Shown here: positions 59,244 through 64,000 of the stretch, in pieces
How positions within the stretch are numbered: the first letter of the stretch is position 1
How the letters are laid out: each line of letters opens with the position of its first letter
Source: Piscicola geometra
Lineage: Eukaryota; Annelida; Clitellata; Hirudinida; Piscicolidae
DNA length: 64,000 nt
Assembly (NCBI GenBank): GCA_943735955.1
Contig: OX030966.1
Location: 6,878,306-6,942,305 of the forward strand
Direction of reading: 5' to 3'
The notes under the pieces: model-generated
What the model was told of the DNA's origin: nothing
What the model saw: the letters and a program-made list of their open reading frames with translations, nothing else
The model's database searches: none
Program-made: the position numbers and the translations under genes

Positions 59244-62200
59244 TTATATTTTTTCAACATAGGCACCAGGAAAAAGTCCTTCTTTGTTTTTGAGCCTTCC
59301 AAGCCACCATCCGTTTGGGTCTGTGAAAAAAACATGACCTGTTAGTGCTTCGAATAGCTATTTTTTATTATTTAAAATAAAATCCCTTTTCTAGAAGAGT
59401 TTCTCTTTTCTCTGCCCTGTTCAACAAACCACCCACGAACCCTCTTTAATAAGGTCGATGAGGTCTCCAACTTTGAAGGCGATCTCGTCGGTGTCTCTGG
59501 CTTCATAGTCGTACAAGGCCCTACATTGCAGTTTCTTGGCGGTCTTGACCGAGGGTTTTTGGGTGGGTTTGGGCGGAGGGGGGGTGGGACGGTTTGGATT
59601 GATGTTTCGATTCGTCGTCGTTGCTGTTCGAATGGTAGGCGGGTTGATGTGGCTGGGTCGAGAAGAGACTGGAGGGTTGGATGCACCACCCCTTGGAGAG
59701 TTTATGGGTGGAAGTCTGAAGCCTGGAGTGGCGACTGGAGGACTTCTTGGTCCATTGGCTGAACCATTGGCTGAGCCATTGTTGTGGTGAGGGGGTGGAG
59801 GGTTGGGACGACCCGGTGTCTTTTTCCCTTTGGCCGCTAAAAGAGATTGTTTCAGCGAAAAAACTTTCAAAAGCAGTAAAACGATGCGTTCTAGGTCGGA
59901 ATATTCAATTTTTTTTACTATAATATAATTATTTTTTTAACATTTATAAGTCTAACCAGTATTTTGGTTGTTGTGATGGTTGGTATGATGGTTGGCATGA
60001 TGGTTGGTTTGATGGTTGGTTTGATGGTTGGTATGATGGTTGGTTTGATGGTTGGTTTGATGGTTGGTTTGATGGTTGGTTTGATGGTTGGCATGATGGT
60101 TGGTTTGATGGTTGGTATGGCGATGTGATCTGGAGACAGGGGCCTCGACAACGGTGATGCTGCTCGGGATCATGGAAGAACTCACCTTTTCTCTCTGGCC
60201 TGGCTCTGAACAGGTTTACAAAGTTAAGTCAGTTTTAAGTGCAACTTTATACAGATAGATAAGAATATATAGTCGTAAAGCAGCTCATTACTCAAGTTAA
60301 AAGTCAGGTAAAAAGCAAGGTACTAACTGGAGCCCTTGGGAAGGCCTGGACCTATAGCCACTGTCAACCCCTTAACTGTTGCCTGGTCACCCTTGCCCTC
60401 TTCGAACCTCATCTTCTTCCTGCCTCCGCCTTTTATGCTGAAGTCCAAACTGAATAAAAGTTTCAAGAAAGATGGAACAAGTCAATCAAACGACATGTTG
60501 AAAAATAAAATATTCGAAAATTGATAAGATGCTAATCTGGATAAACTCTGTTTTCAATGGAGCATACATTTTCATTGTCATTTTTTAAATCACATTATAA
60601 ACGGTCACATATCGAATAAAAGTGCAGAAAACGCACGAATCGTTAAAGAGGAGAGGGAGGGGTCTGGAGGTGACTTCTTGGAATCTCTGGTGCAAGATCG
60701 TCACCACCTCCGACTTGAAGGCCGACTCCAGAACTGAGTCATACTCTCCGTTGACTGCGACGATGAAGATGTCGTCCTGCTTGGTGCTGGAGGGTGGAGA
60801 AAGTGATGGAGGTTTTAGGAAATATAATGAAGGAAGCTTTTATGATACATACAACCAAAAAATGCAATTAGCTATTTTTTAATGTTTTTAAAAAGACATA
60901 AGACATGGCTGTATGTGCAGGAAGACCTAGAAAGTAATGGAAAAATGTACATTCACACTGTGAAATCTCACCTGAGAGAAAGCTGGCTGATCGATTCGAT
61001 GGGGAACTTCCTCTTCACCACCTTCACCATCTTACCCTTCTGAGGACCCTGCTTCGCCTGACGAGTTGAGTTTTGGTGGTTCGTTAGAAGGCAGAAACTG
61101 GGCGTAGAATTTTGACTAAACCAATTAATTTTTATTTGAACTTTCTGAAAATGTTAAACTATTCCAAATTCAAAAACTTTTCCGATTTATTTTCACTTAA
61201 ACTTTTCAAAAATGTTAAAACTATTTTTTTTAATAAATTAAAAATCATGTTATGAGTGCTTTCACCGACTTTTTCGACTCCGATGAGGTAGATGTTGTTG
61301 GATGTCACAATGAAGTCTCTCAGGGATGTCTGTAGAAGAGTTTGTAAAACGTGCTGGAAGATCTAACTTCATATGAAATGTAAAAACAAATCGACTAAGT
61401 GCTATTGAAAGACGAAATGACTATTCTAGTATACACCATGGTATCTTGTGTCGTTTTGTTTCACTCGCTAGTGCACATTGTAGAAAAGATGCGGATGTAA
61501 ACTGCTTTAAAAGTCTTCCACCCATTCATCCCAACCCTTCCACCCATTCATCCCAACCCTTCCACCCATTCATCCCAACCCTTCCACCCATTCGTCCCAA
61601 CCCTTTCACCCATTCGTCCTAACCCTTCCACCCATTCATCCCAAACCTTCCACCCATTTATCCCAACCCTTCCACCCATTCATCCCAACCCATTCCACCC
61701 ACTTAGCCATTCACCCTACCCACCTTGCCTCTCCGGTCATACTTCTTCAGCACGTCAGCAAACTCTACTTTTTCTCTCTTGGCCAGCAAGGCCCGTAAGG
61801 ATACTGCATGAGCTTGCTCCATGCCTATGTAGTCACCTGTGTTGCAGTGGTTGTTGTGGCTCGGTTGGAGTTGTTGTGGCCGTAGTGTAGTTGTTGTGGC
61901 CGTGTTGTGGCCATGTTGTAGTTGTTTTGACTGTTGTTTTAGTTTTTGGAATAGTTGGGACTATGTTACTTTACATATTAGTTTTCTGTGTGGTCAAATT
62001 CTGCACACAAAAAGAAAAACACACATACAAGTTAATCGCATGCATTGTAGTGGCGTTGGACGGACCTTTGTAAGACCTATTGATGCTGTAGCGCCTTCTT
62101 TCTTTGTTCCGCAAGAGGTCGCAAGCTGTTGGAATTAAAAATCAAGTCGAGATTTGGTACTCGTTTTTGTACAGTTCTCACGATTAAGCAACTCAATAGC

Positions 62201-63966
62201 TTGATATTAATACTTTTCAAAACTAATGGATTTTTATGTCATACAAAATACGCTACATTACAATGAAATGGTTAAAATGCGATGAGCCCGTTACAATACA
62301 AAAAAATGGACTGAATGGCAAACGAACTGAGTTGGCGGAGACGGATGTACTGCTTGCGAGAGTTCCACTTCCTGAAGGCCTTCTGGATCACTCTGGCATA
62401 CGCGTCAAACTTCCTCTCCCTCATCTCCTCCATCAGGAAGAGCTGGTGTGGTGGTTGTGATGGGTGGAGAGAAGGTGGATGCCTTTTTACATCACACAAT
62501 AGCACATCACAACACACCACTACAACTTCACCACACCACACCCATCACACACCACACCACACCATGCACCCCACCATGCCATACCATAACACCACACCAC
62601 AAAACTCACTGATTCAGGGTTTTTGATGAAGACTTTGGTTTTCCCCATTTGGAACTGGTCGTGGTCCATATTTACGTGTCTGTAAGGCATAAGATTAAAA
62701 AAAGTTTTAAACGTCGCCGTTTTCTTCAATTAAATGTTGTTAAAATCCTTTTTGAAATGAAGATTCTATGATTATGACAGTTTATAACATTTAAACTATA
62801 GGTTTTGATGTGGAATGTTTCTTGTAGACCTGAAGAGGTGCTGAATGCCTTGTTTGACGTCGCCCTTCCATTTGGGATACGTCTCTGGCGTCAATATTGC
62901 GTACCTGGATTGGTGTTGGAGTATATTAGTTTCGGACTATTTCGAAAATGTGATGGATCACTCAAAAACTCTAGTAAAAAATTATATATGTAAATAAATG
63001 AATAATCCATTTATTGATGAATAGGGCGATATTTCAAGTAGAAACCTTCTCAAGAACTTGTCGAAGACCCTCCTGTACGCGAAGCCTGCCCTCCGCACCC
63101 GGATGTTCTCCTTCAAGCCCAGGTACTCCACCTGGTGTCGAACTCTTAAACAAATTGATCGATTCTCTAGTGAGTGAAAAATATTTATTTGTATGACCTA
63201 TTTCGAAATGAGAATTTTAGATGGATTTAAAGATGGAAGGATGTTTAGAGGCCATTAAGCAAGCGGAAGATGAGGGATGAAGGCTCAAGAGCATTCGTCT
63301 GCTTATTACTTGAGTTATGGCATCTTCAATCCGTCAAGCGCATATCGTGGAAGTCCTCATGCTTGATATCATTACTATCACCTCAACAGCCATCATCATC
63401 ACCACTATAACTAATTTTTTAATTCCAAAAAAACCATTCCACTTTTATTTCACCGGTAAATCCTTCTCTACCATCTCAAACGCCTCCAACACATACACTT
63501 CCCCCACACTTCCCCCACAACACACACCTTTCTTCCTCCCAGTCCTTGGGCTTCTTGCTCTCATTGGGTTTGATGCAGCGGATGTAGTGTGGCGTGCACT
63601 TCATCAAGGCCTCCACTAGCTTGTTCGCCTGCGTCTGCAAGGGCATGAGTGGAAGGTTAGTTAGGTGGGTGGAAGGAATGATGGATGTAAGGGGGGTTAA
63701 TTAGATGGGTGGATGGATGGATGGATGTAAGGGTGGTTGATTAGATGGGTGGAAGGGTGTTTGGCTAATCAGATGGGTGGATAGATGGGTGGGTGGTTAA
63801 TTAGATGGATGGGATGGTGGTTGAATAGATTGAAAGATGTGTGGCATAGAAAAAAAATGGTGGCATGGGGCATGGATGACTCACTCGTATTTTGGTTCCG
63901 ACTGTGGTGGGTCGAGTCTTGGCAGACGTGTTCACAGACTCGGGAAACAAACTGGCAATGAAGCGA
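59244..63966 (-). CDS. MYO1E: Long-tailed class I myosin (myosin IE/IF), 3' part
   Basis: Exons seen on the minus strand: 63966-63885, 63634-63528, 63144-63046, 62904-62830, 62679-62610, 62442-62328, 62125-62066, 61836-61724, 61329-61270, 61057-60972, 60786-60637, 60449-60328, 60205-59957, 59836-59441, 59320-59244. The 5' motor exons (P-loop, switch I/II) lie beyond the window. Motor end: [57 protein letters not shown] motif: [15 protein letters not shown]1 membrane-binding domain: [58 protein letters not shown]. Then a Pro-rich TH2 region and a C-terminal SH3 ([41 protein letters not shown]). These are actin motors of endocytosis and cortical tension. The exon at 60205-59957 reads through a GGTT-type repeat as His/Asn/Gln/Thr-rich sequence. 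A strong GTGAGT donor inside it (after 60186) would break phase with the next exon. Confidence 0.93.
59965..60120. repeat. 12-bp (TGGTTGGTTTGA)n minisatellite, apparently translated
   Basis: About 13 copies of TGGTTGGTTTGA with ATGA/CATGA variants. On the minus strand it reads as [12 protein letters not shown] units inside the phase-consistent myosin exon 60205-59957. Confidence 0.9.
61515..61700. repeat. 22-bp minisatellite in a myosin intron
   Basis: About eight copies of CCTTCCACCCATTCATCCCA followed by AC, with CGTCC and TTTATCC variants. It lies near the donor of the intron after exon 61836-61724 (minus strand). Confidence 0.95.
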
Positions 63967-64000
63967 CTGTGGTGTTTGCTTTGTCGTGTTTTATCGTATA

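Noticed and set aside
60186..60205. Ending the myosin exon at the strong AAG|GTGAGT donor
   Set aside because: The resulting phase 0 does not fit the phase-1 acceptor of the next exon at 59836, whereas read-through does. It is kept as a possible alternative isoform only.

Overview
The window is eukaryotic nuclear DNA from an animal. Its genes are metazoan housekeeping and signalling genes, split into many short exons with GT-AG introns, and there is one nuclear tRNA. A death-domain plus SEFIR Act1-like gene, one AP-1/2 beta gene and a basigin-like gene suggest an invertebrate bilaterian, perhaps a spiralian; the phylum is a guess. Introns and spacers are AT-rich and very dense in micro- and minisatellites, several of which are translated inside exons.

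Layout, left to right. 1-4401: no recognisable gene apart from a possible exon fragment at the edge, plus a 15-bp polypurine minisatellite. 4402-7474 (-): death-domain/SEFIR (Act1/CIKS-like) adaptor. 8050-8122 (+): tRNA-Arg(TCG). 8498-12886 (+): NDUFS2. 13708-15360 (+): minimal matrix metalloproteinase. 15604-18788 (+): MDH1B. 18969-19746 (+): VHL. 21581-27682 (+): iRhom. 28.25-28.93 kb: foldback repeat. 29380-38617 (+): AP-1/AP-2 beta adaptin with an antisense dead LINE in intron 3. 39894-46827 (-): NUP93. 47374-49423 (+): TBP, head-to-head with NUP93. 51158-55072 (-): basigin-like Ig membrane protein. 57.2-58.7 kb: two satellite arrays. 59244-63966 (-): myosin IE/IF, 3' part only; its 5' exons lie beyond the right edge.

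I built the exon models by eye from reading frame, splice motifs, phase arithmetic and recalled family consensus. The assembled lengths are NDUFS2 463 aa, NUP93 833, AP-beta 909, TBP 296, VHL 204, MDH1B 534, MMP 262, iRhom 1007, basigin-like 1044 and Act1-like 546. Each of these models closes in phase.

The genes form no operon or shared pathway. The most notable shared feature is the introns: many begin with a G/T-rich tract and end with a C/A-rich tract that look mutually complementary, often built from microsatellites running right up to the splice sites.
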